From assembly GCA_027490725.1 (NCBI GenBank), contig JAIXXN010000055.1, positions 1-49,943 on the forward strand: a stretch of 49,943 nt of DNA, given 5' to 3'. Source of the stretch: Oxalobacteraceae bacterium (GTDB taxonomy: Bacteria > Pseudomonadota > Gammaproteobacteria > Burkholderiales > Burkholderiaceae_D). Below are positions 37,350 to 44,758 of the stretch, piece after piece (the first letter of the stretch is position 1; every line of letters starts with the position of its first letter). Made by a program: the position numbers and the translations under genes. The notes beneath the pieces are model-generated. The model made no database searches. It was not told the origin of the DNA and saw nothing but the letters and a program-made list of their open reading frames with translations.

Positions 37350-38444
37350 ATGTCCGCCATCGACACCCTGATCAACACCACTATCCGCTCCGACGTGCGG
37401 GCTATTCATAGCTACCATGTTGCCGATGCCAGTGGCTTTATCAAACTGGACGCGATGGAGAATCCTTACCAGCTGCCCCATCATCTGCGCGAGGCGCTGG
37501 GTCAGCGGCTGGCCGACGCCAGTCTGAACCGCTATCCGGTCGCTTCCTACGCGACCCTGAAACAGCGCGTCGCCAGTACCCTAGGTGTACCGGCCGCTTA
37601 CGACGTCATGCTCGGGAATGGCTCGGATGAACTGATCTCGATCCTGTGCATGGCCTGTGCGCAGCAGGAACGCCGCGCGGTGGTGCTGGCGCCGACCCCG
37701 TCGTTCGTGATGTATCAGCGCTCGGCGCAGTTTGCCGGGATGGACTTTGTGGGCGTATCGCTCAAGGATGACCTGACGCTGGATCTGCCGGCGATGCTGG
37801 CGGCCATCGCCGAGCACCGCCCGGCGCTGGTGTTTTTGTCCTACCCGAATAACCCGACCGGCAATCTGTTCGACGCGGACGCCATCGTCACCATCATCCG
37901 TGCCCTCGACGGTTTCGGTCTGGCGGTGGTGGACGAAGCTTACGAACCGTTCGCCGAAACCAGCTTCATGGCGCGTCTGCCGGAATTCGAGAATCTGCTG
38001 GTGATGCGCACGGTGTCGAAACTGGGGCTGGCCGGGATCCGTCTGGGCTATATGTCGGCGGCGCCGCAACTGCTGGCAGAACTGGACAAAGTGCGGCCTC
38101 CTTACAACATCAACGTGCTGACCCAGATTGCGGCCGAATTCGCACTCGAGCATGTGGAGGTACTCAACCAGCAGGCCAGTGCTTTGCGCGCCGCACGCGC
38201 CGATCTGGCCGCTGCCATGGCCGCCCTGCCCGGTGTCGAGGTATTTCCCTCGGCGGCGAATTTTATCTTGATTCGGGTGCCAAATTCCGATGATGCCTAC
38301 GCGAAACTGCTGTCCCGCAAGGTATTAATCAAAAATGTGAGTAAAATGCACGGGGTGCTGACCAATTGTTTGCGTATCACGGTCAGTACGCCGCAAGAAA
38401 ATAGTGCTTTCCTCGATGCGTTTGCCGCATCGCTGGCGGCCTAA
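37350..38444 (+). CDS. hisC: Histidinol-phosphate aminotransferase
   Basis: A 364-residue class I/II aminotransferase. Lys224 in [16 protein letters not shown] is the PLP Schiff-base lysine. Other family motifs are [16 protein letters not shown] near residue 90 and [15 protein letters not shown] near residue 161. HisC converts imidazole-acetol phosphate to histidinol phosphate. A 55-nt spacer with an AAGGAG site precedes it, the longest gap in the his operon apart from the Mla side. N-terminal substrate loop [12 protein letters not shown] is typical of the HisC branch. Confidence 0.95.
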   Translation: MSAIDTLINTTIRSDVRAIHSYHVADASGFIKLDAMENPYQLPHHLREALGQRLADASLNRYPVASYATLKQRVASTLGVPAAYDVMLGNGSDELISILCMACAQQERRAVVLAPTPSFVMYQRSAQFAGMDFVGVSLKDDLTLDLPAMLAAIAEHRPALVFLSYPNNPTGNLFDADAIVTIIRALDGFGLAVVDEAYEPFAETSFMARLPEFENLLVMRTVSKLGLAGIRLGYMSAAPQLLAELDKVRPPYNINVLTQIAAEFALEHVEVLNQQASALRAARADLAAAMAALPGVEVFPSAANFILIRVPNSDDAYAKLLSRKVLIKNVSKMHGVLTNCLRITVSTPQENSAFLDAFAASLAA

Positions 38445-38468
38445 CGTTATCGTCATCGCGAGCCCTTC

Positions 38469-39059
38469 ATGAACCGCACCGCAGAAATTATCCGCAACAC
38501 CAACGAGACGCAAGTTCGCGTTTCCCTTAACCTTGATGGCACCGGCCAGCAGAAGCTCAATACCGGCGTGCCCTTCCTTGACCATATGCTGGATCAGATC
38601 GCCCGTCACGGCCTGATCGATCTGGAAGTGGAAGCGACCGGTGATATCCATATCGACAACCACCATACGGTGGAAGATGTCGGGATTACGCTGGGTATGG
38701 CGGTGGCCAAAGCCATCGGCGACCGCAAGGGTATTGTGCGTTACGGTCATTCCTACGTGCCGCTGGACGAAGCGCTGTCGCGCGTGGTGCTCGATTACTC
38801 GGGCCGTCCCGGCATCGAATACCATATTCCGTTCACCCGCGCGATGATCGGCACCTATGACGTCGACCTGACGCTGGAATTTTTCCGTGGCTTCGTCAAT
38901 CACGCCGGCGTCACCCTGCACATCGATAATCTGCGCGGCACCAATGCGCACCACCAGTGCGAAACCGTGTTCAAGGCCTTCGGCCGGGCGCTGCGCATGG
39001 CATCGGAACTCGATCCGCGCGCGGCCGGTACTATTCCATCGACCAAGGGCAGCCTGTAA
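38469..39059 (+). CDS. hisB: Imidazoleglycerol-phosphate dehydratase
   Basis: A 196-residue monofunctional HisB without the N-terminal phosphatase domain of E. coli HisB. The manganese-binding His clusters are in [13 protein letters not shown] (near residue 37), [15 protein letters not shown] (near 60) and [20 protein letters not shown] (near 156). It dehydrates imidazoleglycerol phosphate to imidazole-acetol phosphate. It starts 24 nt after hisC; hisH follows after 19 nt. Confidence 0.96.
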   Translation: MNRTAEIIRNTNETQVRVSLNLDGTGQQKLNTGVPFLDHMLDQIARHGLIDLEVEATGDIHIDNHHTVEDVGITLGMAVAKAIGDRKGIVRYGHSYVPLDEALSRVVLDYSGRPGIEYHIPFTRAMIGTYDVDLTLEFFRGFVNHAGVTLHIDNLRGTNAHHQCETVFKAFGRALRMASELDPRAAGTIPSTKGSL

Positions 39060-39078
39060 CAGGTCGACAGAGATCAAC

Positions 39079-39717
39079 ATGAATAAAATCGTCGTAGTAG
39101 ATTATGGCATGGGCAATCTGCGCTCGGTCGCTCAGGCTTTGCGCGCCGTTGCGCCGGAAGCCACGGTGGTGATTTCGGGCGAAGTGGCCGATATCGAGAG
39201 TGCCGACCGTATCGTGCTGCCCGGTCAGGGTGCGATGCCGGACTGTATGCGCAGCCTGCGCGAGTCCGGAGTGCAGGAAGCCCTGCTAGTGGCGGCCCGC
39301 AACAAGCCGCTGATGGGGGTGTGCATCGGCGAGCAGATGCTGTTCGAGCGTAGCGAAGAAGGCGATGCTGCCGGTCTGGGCCTGTTGCCCGGCGAGGTGG
39401 TGCGCTTCCAGCTCGACGGCTTGCTGCAGGACGATGGCTCGCGTTTCAAAGTGCCGCAAATGGGCTGGAATCAGGTACAGCAGAACGCTGCGCACCCGAT
39501 GTGGCAGGAGATTCCTGACAATAGCTATTTCTATTTCGTGCATAGCTATTTTGCCCGTCCGAGTGTGGCCGAACACACAGTCGGCGTGACGGTCTACGGT
39601 GCACCGTTCAGTTGTGCCGTGGCGCGTGATAATATTTTTGCGACCCAGTTCCACCCCGAGAAAAGCGCCGCAACCGGGTTGCAGCTTTACAAGAATTTCG
39701 TTCACTGGAATCCCTGA
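39079..39717 (+). CDS. hisH: Imidazole glycerol phosphate synthase glutaminase subunit HisH
   Basis: A 212-residue class I glutamine amidotransferase. The nucleophile is Cys82 ([12 protein letters not shown]) and the catalytic pair is His192-Glu194 (TQFHPEKSA). [17 protein letters not shown] is the family N-terminus, which fixes the start at 39079; an upstream in-frame extension to 38887 runs inside hisB and is not real. Together with HisF it makes the synthase that yields imidazoleglycerol phosphate and AICAR, linking to purine synthesis. Confidence 0.96.
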   Translation: MNKIVVVDYGMGNLRSVAQALRAVAPEATVVISGEVADIESADRIVLPGQGAMPDCMRSLRESGVQEALLVAARNKPLMGVCIGEQMLFERSEEGDAAGLGLLPGEVVRFQLDGLLQDDGSRFKVPQMGWNQVQQNAAHPMWQEIPDNSYFYFVHSYFARPSVAEHTVGVTVYGAPFSCAVARDNIFATQFHPEKSAATGLQLYKNFVHWNP

Positions 39718-39764
39718 TTTCATTACTCCCTCAATTCACTGCTTACTTCACTGATTAGACCACC

Positions 39765-40553
39765 ATGCTGCTCATTCCCGCCATCGACCTGAAAGACGGT
39801 CACTGCGTACGCCTGAAACAGGGCGATATGGAACTTGCTACCGTATTTTCCGAAGAACCTGCCGAGATGGCGCTGCACTGGCTGAAACAGGGCGCGCGCC
39901 GTCTGCATCTGGTGGACCTGAACGGCGCGTTTGCCGGCAAGCCGAAGAACGAAGGCGCGGTCAAGGCGATCCTGAAGGTGGTCAAGGACTACGCGGAAGA
40001 AAACGGCCTTGACGAGATCCCGGTTCAACTCGGCGGCGGTATCCGCGATCTGGACACCATCGAGCGCTATCTCGATGCCGGCATCAGCTACGTCATCATC
40101 GGCACCGCCGCCGTGAAAGAGCCGGGCTTCCTGCACGACGCCTGCGGCGCTTTCCCTGGCCACATCATCGTCGGTCTGGATGCCAAGGATGGCAAAGTCG
40201 CGACCGATGGCTGGAGCAAAATGTCCGGTCACGAAGTGATCGATCTGGCCAAGAAATTCGAAGCCTACGGCGTCGAATCGATCATCTACACCGACATCGG
40301 CCGTGACGGCATGATGGGCGGCGTGAATATCGAAGCGACCGTGAAACTGGCGCAAGCGGTAAAAATTCCCGTGATCGCTTCCGGCGGTCTGCACAATCTG
40401 GGTGACGTGGAAGCGCTGTGCGCAGTGCAGGACGAAGGCATCGAAGGCGTGATCTGCGGCCGTTCGATCTACGAAGGTACCATCGATCTGGCAACGGCTC
40501 AGGTACGTGCTGATCAACTGAGCGGCGATCTGATCGACGACGAAGCCGAATAA
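39765..40553 (+). CDS. hisA: Phosphoribosylformimino-AICAR phosphate isomerase HisA
   Basis: A 262-residue TIM-barrel enzyme. The catalytic Asp is in the first strand ([16 protein letters not shown]) and the second in [37 protein letters not shown] carries the phosphate loop. It catalyses the Amadori rearrangement of ProFAR. It is about 15 residues longer than E. coli HisA (245), through a charged insert ([13 protein letters not shown] near residue 75) and an acidic C-terminal end (DLIDDEAE). hisF starts 4 nt after its stop. Confidence 0.96.
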   Translation: MLLIPAIDLKDGHCVRLKQGDMELATVFSEEPAEMALHWLKQGARRLHLVDLNGAFAGKPKNEGAVKAILKVVKDYAEENGLDEIPVQLGGGIRDLDTIERYLDAGISYVIIGTAAVKEPGFLHDACGAFPGHIIVGLDAKDGKVATDGWSKMSGHEVIDLAKKFEAYGVESIIYTDIGRDGMMGGVNIEATVKLAQAVKIPVIASGGLHNLGDVEALCAVQDEGIEGVICGRSIYEGTIDLATAQVRADQLSGDLIDDEAE

Positions 40554-40557
40554 CACT

Positions 40558-41319
40558 ATGCTCGCTAAACGCATCATTCCCTGCCTGGACGTGACCGATG
40601 GTCGCGTCGTCAAAGGCGTCAATTTCACCGAGCTGCGCGACGCGGGCGACCCGGTGGAAATCGCCCGTCGTTACGACGATCAGGGCGCCGATGAACTGAC
40701 CTTCCTCGACATCACTGCCACCAGCGACAACCGTGGCCTGATTCTGCACATCATCGAAGCGGTGGCCTCGCAGGTATTCATTCCCCTCACCGTGGGTGGC
40801 GGGGTGCGCGAAGTGGCCGATGTACGCCGTCTGCTGAATGCCGGCGCGGACAAGGTCAGCATGAATTCTTCGGCCGTCTCGAATCCGCAACTGGTGTACG
40901 AAGCGTCGCAGAAGCATGGTTCGCAGTGCATCGTGGTGGCAATCGATGCCAAGCAGGTGGCACCGGGCAAATGGGAAGTGTTCACCCATGGTGGCCGCAA
41001 AGCTACCGGCATCGATGCGATCGAATGGGCGAAAAAAATGGAACAGCTGGGCGCGGGCGAAATTCTGCTCACCAGCATGGACCGTGACGGTACCAAGTCC
41101 GGCTTCGATCTGGGCCTGACGCGTGGCGTGTCGGATGCCATCAGTATTCCCGTGATCGCCTCCGGCGGCGTGGGCGGCCTGCAGGATCTGGCGGACGGCA
41201 TCAAGCTGGGCAAAGCCGATGCGGTGCTGGCAGCCAGTATTTTCCACTATGGCCAGCACACGGTGCAGGAGGCCAAACAGTTTATGGCGCAGCAGGGTAT
41301 TCCCATGCGTCTGGCGTAA
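40558..41319 (+). CDS. hisF: Imidazole glycerol phosphate synthase cyclase subunit HisF
   Basis: A 253-residue TIM barrel. Catalytic Asp is in strand 1 ([18 protein letters not shown]) and in strand 5 ([14 protein letters not shown]). [20 protein letters not shown] and [20 protein letters not shown] are the phosphate sites. HisF takes ammonia from HisH and closes the imidazole ring. Length is normal. Confidence 0.97.
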   Translation: MLAKRIIPCLDVTDGRVVKGVNFTELRDAGDPVEIARRYDDQGADELTFLDITATSDNRGLILHIIEAVASQVFIPLTVGGGVREVADVRRLLNAGADKVSMNSSAVSNPQLVYEASQKHGSQCIVVAIDAKQVAPGKWEVFTHGGRKATGIDAIEWAKKMEQLGAGEILLTSMDRDGTKSGFDLGLTRGVSDAISIPVIASGGVGGLQDLADGIKLGKADAVLAASIFHYGQHTVQEAKQFMAQQGIPMRLA

Positions 41320-41328
41320 GGATTGATG

Positions 41329-41787
41329 ATGTCTACCCCCGCAAGTCCGCTGGCCAAGGCAAAATGGCTGAAAAAAATCCACTGGGACGAACACGGTCTG
41401 GTACCGGTGATCGCCCAGGAAGCGGGCAGCAACGACGTGCTGATGTTCGCCTGGATGAACCGCGAAGCTCTGGCGCGCACCGTGGAACTCGGTGAAGCCG
41501 TGTACTGGAGCCGCTCGCGCAAGAAGCTGTGGCACAAGGGTGAAGAGTCCGGCCACGTACAGAAAGTGCTGGAAATCCGCCTCGACTGCGATGAAGACGT
41601 GGTGCTGCTGAAAATCGAGCAGGCTGGCGGGATTGCCTGCCATACCGGCCGCCATTCCTGCTTCTACCAGAAGTTCGAAGGCGATGCGCTGGAAGGTGAC
41701 TGGCAGACTGCCGAACCGGTGCTGAAAGACCCGACCGAAATCTATGCAGCCGAAGCGGCTGCGAAACCGAAAAAGAACGCACCATGA
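41329..41787 (+). CDS. hisI: Phosphoribosyl-AMP cyclohydrolase
   Basis: A 152-residue monofunctional His[21 protein letters not shown] then [20 protein letters not shown], the DCDEDV acidic site and the zinc ligands of [10 protein letters not shown] are all present. It opens the adenine ring of PR-AMP. Three in-frame start codons (TTG 41323, ATG 41326, ATG 41329) exist; the last is the best spaced from AAGGA at 41318-41322. The gene overlaps hisE by 4 nt (ATGA). The C-terminus ends in a Lys-rich stretch (AKPKKNAP). Confidence 0.95.
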   Translation: MSTPASPLAKAKWLKKIHWDEHGLVPVIAQEAGSNDVLMFAWMNREALARTVELGEAVYWSRSRKKLWHKGEESGHVQKVLEIRLDCDEDVVLLKIEQAGGIACHTGRHSCFYQKFEGDALEGDWQTAEPVLKDPTEIYAAEAAAKPKKNAP

Positions 41788-42122
41788 GTACCATACTGGA
41801 CCGTCTGGCCGAGATTATCGAATCACGCAAGCCGGCGCACGGTGGCGACCCTGCCACCTCGTACACGGCCAAACTGCTGGCCAAGGGCGATGACGCCATC
41901 CTGAAGAAAATCGGCGAAGAAGCCACCGAAACGGTGATGGCCGCCAAGGATGTGCGCGCCGGTGCCGACAGTGGCAAAGTGCTGTATGAAGTGGCCGATC
42001 TGTGGTTCCATACGCTGGTGCTGCTGGCCCAGTTCGACCTCAAGCCGCAGCAGGTGCTGGATGAACTGGCGCGCCGCGAAGGCGTGTCCGGGATCGCGGA
42101 AAAAGCCGCACGCAAGGAATAA
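41784..42122 (+). CDS. hisE: Phosphoribosyl-ATP pyrophosphatase
   Basis: A 112-residue all-alpha MazG-like pyrophosphatase. [20 protein letters not shown] supplies the Glu-rich metal site and [20 protein letters not shown] the second helix pair. It hydrolyses PR-ATP to PR-AMP, just before the HisI step. In many bacteria hisI and hisE are fused; here they are separate genes with a 4-nt overlap. The last biosynthetic gene of the his operon. Confidence 0.95.
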   Translation: MSTILDRLAEIIESRKPAHGGDPATSYTAKLLAKGDDAILKKIGEEATETVMAAKDVRAGADSGKVLYEVADLWFHTLVLLAQFDLKPQQVLDELARREGVSGIAEKAARKE

Positions 42123-42143
42123 ACCCACTCAACTGGAGTCGTT

Positions 42144-42515
42144 GTGGATAACTGCCTGTTTTGCAAAATTGCTGAAAAAAAGATTCCCTCGGCCGTCGTG
42201 TATGAAGACGACGAGTTGCTCGGTTTTAAGGATATCAACCCGGCTGCTCCCGTGCACCTGCTGCTGATTCCGAAGAAACATTTCTCGACCTTGTCGGCCT
42301 GCAGCGCCGAGGACGCGCCCCTGCTGGGCCGGATGCTGGCACTGGCGCCCAAACTGGCGGCCGAGTTCGGCTGCGGCGTGCAGCATGCTGCGGACGGTAC
42401 GCCCAGCGGTGGTTACAAGACGCTGATTAACAGTGGGCCTGATGGCGGCCAAGAGGTGTACCATCTGCACATGCATATCATCGGCGGGCCGCAGCCCTGG
42501 CGTGGTCAGCGTTAG
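42144..42515 (+). CDS. HIT-family purine nucleoside phosphoramidase (HinT-like)
   Basis: A 123-residue histidine-triad protein. CLFCKIAEKKIPSAVVYEDD is the usual N-terminus with the Cys pair that binds zinc in some members, and the triad is HLHMHIIGG near residue 110. HIT enzymes hydrolyse AMP-linked substrates such as adenosine phosphoramidate. The start is GTG at 42144 behind CTGGAG. It lies 21 nt after hisE and in the same direction, so it is probably the last gene of the his transcript. The role in this operon is unknown. Confidence 0.93.
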   Translation: MDNCLFCKIAEKKIPSAVVYEDDELLGFKDINPAAPVHLLLIPKKHFSTLSACSAEDAPLLGRMLALAPKLAAEFGCGVQHAADGTPSGGYKTLINSGPDGGQEVYHLHMHIIGGPQPWRGQR

Positions 42516-42551
42516 GCCGGGCTAGGCGTCACGGATGTTATATCGATAGAA

Positions 42552-42590
42552 ACATGACATCTACATGACACGCAGCGCTTCGCTTATACT
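42552..42590. promoter_or_regulatory. Candidate tatA promoter with tandem 11-bp repeat (Pho-box-like, inverted)
   Basis: ACATGACA occurs at 42552-42559 and 42563-42570, exactly 11 bp apart. On the - strand this reads TGTCATG-N3/4-TGTCATG, the layout of a PhoB box (two 7-bp units, 11-bp period), but in inverted orientation with respect to tatA. A -10-like TATACT follows at 42585-42590. With a 17-bp spacer the -35 position (TACATG, 42562-42567) falls inside the repeat. Confidence 0.4.
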
Positions 42591-42654
42591 GTCGCAGGCA
42601 GTTTTTTGAATCAACGGTTAATTCGGGCGCGTGCGCCTTGCAAGGGGAATTGAA

Positions 42655-42891
42655 ATGGGTACAGGTAGCTGGTTGCATTGGGCAATTCTGCTGGTGGTCG
42701 TTATTCTGATCTTTGGCACCAAAAAACTGGGTAACGTTGGTGCCGATATCGGCAAAGCAGTCAAAGGCTTTAAAGACGGTATCAAGGGCGATGAAGACAA
42801 AGCTGGTGCGCCAGCAGCGTCGGCCGCGCCAAGTCAGGTGGCCGACAAGTCGACCATCGACGTCGAAGCCAAGGAAAAGAGCAAGCAGTAA
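42655..42891 (+). CDS. tatA: Sec-independent translocase protein TatA
   Basis: A 78-residue protein: short N-terminal membrane helix ([20 protein letters not shown]) then the hinge and amphipathic helix [20 protein letters not shown], and a polar tail. [20 protein letters not shown] is the TatA signature. It forms the protein-conducting pore of the twin-arginine pathway. The ATG at 42655 behind AAGGGGAATTGAA is chosen; an upstream in-frame ATG at 42631 would break the usual N-terminus. Confidence 0.95.
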   Translation: MGTGSWLHWAILLVVVILIFGTKKLGNVGADIGKAVKGFKDGIKGDEDKAGAPAASAAPSQVADKSTIDVEAKEKSKQ

Positions 42892-42955
42892 GCGGTGGCG
42901 AACGGGCTGGCCGTGCATGCGGCCGGCCGTGAGCCTCCCCTGATGCAAGACATCT

Positions 42956-43444
42956 ATGATCGATCTCGGTCTTACCAAACTCGCGGTAATCGGTGTGGTG
43001 GCGCTGGTCGTCATCGGGCCGGAAAAGCTGCCCAAAGTGGCGCGCATGGCCGGTACGCTGTATGGCCGTGCCCAGCGTTACCTGAATGAAGTCAAATCGG
43101 AAGTCTCGCGCGAAATCGAGATGGAAGAGTTGCGCAATCTGCAGAAGGATGTGCAGAGTGCCGCGCAGAGCATCAAGCAGGATGTCGAAAACTCGATTAC
43201 CGAGAATCTCGCCGACGTCCAGCACGCCTGGCATGATACGCCAGCCGAGCAGCGCCTCATCAGCGCCACCGAAGAAGATCTGAAGCGCAAGGCGCGCGAA
43301 TTCCGTCGCAAGAAGCTGGTGCGCAGCGCTGCCATTCCGGCCTGGTACAAGCAGATGCATGGCGGTAAGCAGCATGTGGTATCTGGCGCGGCCCGCGTGG
43401 CGCGCTTCCGTCCTCGCACCCATACCCCTACTTCGTTCTATTAA
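42956..43444 (+). CDS. tatB: Sec-independent translocase protein TatB
   Basis: A 162-residue TatB with the membrane helix LTKLAVIGVVALVVIGPEKL, the PEKLP hinge and a long amphipathic/coiled-coil region (VKSEVSREIEMEELRNLQKD). The rest is a basic, poorly conserved tail ending TPTSFY. TatB and TatC form the receptor for twin-arginine signal peptides. Spacing to tatA is 64 nt, and tatC starts on the next base after the stop. Confidence 0.94.
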   Translation: MIDLGLTKLAVIGVVALVVIGPEKLPKVARMAGTLYGRAQRYLNEVKSEVSREIEMEELRNLQKDVQSAAQSIKQDVENSITENLADVQHAWHDTPAEQRLISATEEDLKRKAREFRRKKLVRSAAIPAWYKQMHGGKQHVVSGAARVARFRPRTHTPTSFY

Positions 43445-44200
43445 ATGACTACTTCCAAGCCGGGCGAAGAGACCTTTATCTCTCACCTGATCGAGCTGCG
43501 TGACCGTCTGGTGCGTGCCACGATCGGGATTGTGCTGGTTTGCGTGGGCCTGCTGATCTGGCCCGGCCCGGCCCGCATTTATGACATTCTGGCCGAGCCG
43601 ATGATTGCAGCGCTGCCGGTCGGTTCGAAAATGATTGCCACCGGTGTGACCTCGCCGTTTCTGGTGCCCATGAAAGTGACGCTGGTGCTGGCACTGGTAC
43701 TGGCTTTGCCGTGGGTGCTGTATCAGGTCTGGGCCTTTGTGGCGCCGGGGCTGTATGCGCACGAAAAGCGGCTGGTGGCGCCACTGGTGATTTCCTCCTC
43801 GCTGCTGTTCATGGCGGGCGTGGCGTTCTGCTATTTCTTCGTGTTTGGGCGCGTCTTCAAATTCATTGCCGAATTTTCGCCCCAGTCGATTGCGGTGACG
43901 CCGGATATCGAAAACTATCTGGATTTCATCATGTCGATGTGTCTAGCCTTCGGTGCCACCTTCGAGGTGCCGGTGGTGGTGGTGATTCTGGTGCGGATGG
44001 GTCTGGTTTCGGTGGAAAAGCTCAAGGAAATCCGGCCGTATGCCATCGTGGGAGCGTTCGCCGTCGCCGCAGTGGTGACCCCGCCGGATGCTGTCAGCAT
44101 GTTTTCTCTGGCCATACCAATGTGCCTGCTGTACGAGCTGGGGATGCTGGTAGCGCCATTGTTCGTCAAGATCTCGACGGCGCCCGACGAGCAAGCTTAA
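43445..44200 (+). CDS. tatC: Sec-independent translocase protein TatC
   Basis: A 251-residue protein with six membrane helices. The N-terminal FISHLIELRDRLVRATIGIV, the central WAFVAPGLYAHEKRLVAPLV and the FGATFEVPVVVVILVRMGLV segment are TatC signatures. It recognises the twin-arginine signal. The stop codon overlaps that of the convergent DUF1640-like gene: both stop codons lie in a shared TTAA at 44197-44200. Confidence 0.96.
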   Translation: MTTSKPGEETFISHLIELRDRLVRATIGIVLVCVGLLIWPGPARIYDILAEPMIAALPVGSKMIATGVTSPFLVPMKVTLVLALVLALPWVLYQVWAFVAPGLYAHEKRLVAPLVISSSLLFMAGVAFCYFFVFGRVFKFIAEFSPQSIAVTPDIENYLDFIMSMCLAFGATFEVPVVVVILVRMGLVSVEKLKEIRPYAIVGAFAVAAVVTPPDAVSMFSLAIPMCLLYELGMLVAPLFVKISTAPDEQA

Positions 44201-44634
44201 GTTCTAAGCAGTACAGCAATCAGTACGGCTATATTACTGAGCAGCGTCAGGCCAGCCAGCCAGTAAATGCGTTGCTGCTTTGCTTCCATGTGTGCCAGAC
44301 GAGAGTGCATCTCGTTGCGCAACTGCTCGATACTTGCCTGCGTCTCCGTGCGCATTTTTTCGAGACCTGTTTGCGTCTCCGTGCGGAATTTTTCGAGACC
44401 TGTCAGTGTCTCTGTGCGGAACTTTTCGAGACTCGCCAGTGTTTCTGTGCGCAGCATCTCGAGGCGCGCCAGCAGATCTGATCTGAGTAGCACCAATTCG
44501 CTCGGCGTGACGGTGGCCTCGCCCAGTGCGTCGGCCAAGGCTTGAGCGTGGGCTTCGGCCTGATCGGCCGGCAAGCCTGCGTCGCTGAGTTTGCGTGCGT
44601 AATCGAGCGTGTTAAAGCGGATGGGCATGTTCAT
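44197..44634 (-). CDS. DUF1640-like coiled-coil membrane protein
   Basis: A 145-residue protein. The N-terminus IRFNTLDYARKLSDAGLPAD resembles DUF1640 (CCDC90/MCUR1-like) proteins. Residues 58-112 are five 11-residue repeats of the type LEKFRTETQTG, a right-handed hendecad coiled coil. Residues 123-145 (IYWLAGLTLLSNIAVLIAVL) form a C-terminal membrane anchor. The start at 44634 is chosen for its GGGAG ribosome binding site; ATG 44637 and 44628 are alternatives and a longer frame to 44691 is less likely. Function is unknown; eukaryotic relatives act in mitochondrial calcium handling, but transfer of that role to bacteria is not warranted. It converges on tatC. Confidence 0.8.
   Translation of the reverse strand: MNMPIRFNTLDYARKLSDAGLPADQAEAHAQALADALGEATVTPSELVLLRSDLLARLEMLRTETLASLEKFRTETLTGLEKFRTETQTGLEKMRTETQASIEQLRNEMHSRLAHMEAKQQRIYWLAGLTLLSNIAVLIAVLLRT
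44299..44463 (-). repeat. 33-bp tandem repeat encoding hendecads
   Basis: Five 33-bp units (44431-44463, 44398-44430, 44365-44397, 44332-44364, 44299-44331) each encode one 11-residue repeat. The units from 44332 to 44463 are close copies at DNA level (CGAGACCTGT and GTCTC(C/T)GTGCGGAA recur). The last unit has diverged. Such a repeat is prone to copy-number change in units that keep the frame. Confidence 0.8.
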
Positions 44635-44709
44635 CATCACTCCCTGTTCGCATGCTAGCAGAAGGGGCTGAAAAATCAGCCGGTTCCCCATCGTATCGAA
44701 TCAGGGCAG

Positions 44710-44748
44710 CGGCCGTTTGCGGACACGCAAGCGTGTCACACCCGGCCG
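44710..44748. terminator. Large GC-rich hairpin downstream of the DUF885 gene
   Basis: Outer arms CGGCCG (44710-44715 and 44743-44748) enclose a perfect inner hairpin GACACGC-AA-GCGTGTC (44722-44737). It starts 11 nt after the DUF885 stop on the - strand. No T run follows, so it is a candidate terminator or stabiliser only. Confidence 0.5.
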
Positions 44749-44758
44749 CCGTGACTGC

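Noticed and set aside
38887..39078. N-terminal extension of hisH to 38887
   Set aside because: It lies inside hisB, and the family N-terminus begins at 39079.
40282..41655. A 457-codon antisense ORF over hisA, hisF and hisI
   Set aside because: Shadow of three well-supported genes.
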